DNA of 64,000 nt from Sphingomonas anseongensis (GTDB lineage Bacteria; Pseudomonadota; Alphaproteobacteria; Sphingomonadales; Sphingomonadaceae). Within the stretch, counting starts at the first letter, position 1; each line of letters starts with the position of its first letter. Under the pieces are notes generated by a model. The model worked only from the letters and a program-made list of their open reading frames with translations. It made no database searches and was not told the origin of the DNA. Below, one piece after another: positions 63,986-64,000 of the stretch. The translations under genes and the position numbers were made by a program. The DNA lies in the NCBI RefSeq assembly GCF_023516495.1, contig NZ_JAMGBC010000001.1, positions 868,001-932,000 on the forward strand, in the 5' to 3' direction.

Positions 63986-64000
63986 ATGTCGGACGACCGG
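63986..64000 (+). CDS. Start of the next gene, probably the response regulator (cut by right edge)
   Basis: ATG TCG GAC GAC CGG at 63986 with GAGG upstream, 19 bases after the kinase stop. Only five codons are visible. HisKA_3 kinases nearly always pair with a LuxR-type response regulator, so this is the likely identity, but it is inference. Confidence 0.35.

Noticed and set aside
1-64000. tRNA, rRNA, CRISPR array, integrase or transposase
   Set aside because: I looked for the typical motifs by eye and found none; a tRNA scan would settle it.

Overview
The window looks like chromosomal DNA of a high-GC alphaproteobacterium, most likely of the order Sphingomonadales (Sphingomonas/Sphingomicrobium-like). 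Supporting this are a GcrA cell-cycle regulator, a CpaA-E/TadBC pilus cluster, a three-gene cytochrome bc1 operon, a TonB-dependent receptor of the sphingomonad type, a GlyQ/GlyS two-subunit glycyl-tRNA synthetase and many small lipoproteins. Genes are tightly packed, often with TGATG or ATGA overlaps. I found no tRNA, rRNA, CRISPR array, insertion sequence or intact prophage. Only two gene-free stretches exceed 300 bases (49099-49459 and 55765-56075).

Layout. 1-6070 (minus strand): glycine-cleavage operon gcvT-gcvH-methyltransferase-lipoprotein-gcvPA-gcvPB, followed by a DUF938 gene cut by the left edge, all behind a tandem glycine riboswitch. 6147-9351: lipoprotein, ispH, rnhA and a D-arginine-dehydrogenase-like flavoenzyme. 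9401-16354 (plus): Tad/Flp pilus cluster cpaA-B-C-D-E-tadB-tadC, with no cpaF ATPase and no pilin. 16429-23145: glyQS on the minus strand, a tandem pair of TraB/GumN proteins, then rplY and pth. 23123-36314: TIR-TolB-TPR protein, zinc metalloprotease, 2OG oxygenase, GST, ychF, PAP2 phosphatase, TonB receptor, TPR-sulfotransferase, MaoC hydratase and a Gly/Tyr-rich lipoprotein. 36432-41836: cytochrome bc1 (Rieske, cyt b, cyt c1), a TauE-type permease, hemF and a GNAT. 41782-48539: membrane protein, lipB, two Asn/Thr-rich lipoproteins, queE-queC, DUF3617 protein, hslO and argD. 48688-58777: small secreted proteins, M15 peptidase, exported hemerythrin, ABC-2 permease, gcrA, aldo/keto reductase, an hsp20 with a ROSE-like RNA thermometer, parE and a decayed MocR-type aminotransferase. 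58886-64000: mostly accessory: a DUF6804-like membrane protein, a J-domain/TM/LprI fusion of lower GC, an HTH protein, a PAS protein, and a NarX-like histidine kinase with palindromic operators just before a probable response-regulator gene.

How the parts work together. Three RNA-level controls stand out: the glycine riboswitch on gcv, the fourU/ROSE-like hairpin over the hsp20 ribosome binding site, and a perfect 10-bp hairpin covering the ribosome binding site of the PAP2 gene behind the TonB receptor. The most unusual protein architectures are the TIR-TolB-TPR protein and the J-domain/TM/LprI protein. The latter shares a 14-residue segment with a small lipoprotein 17 kb away. All family calls come from reading motifs; no database search was possible.
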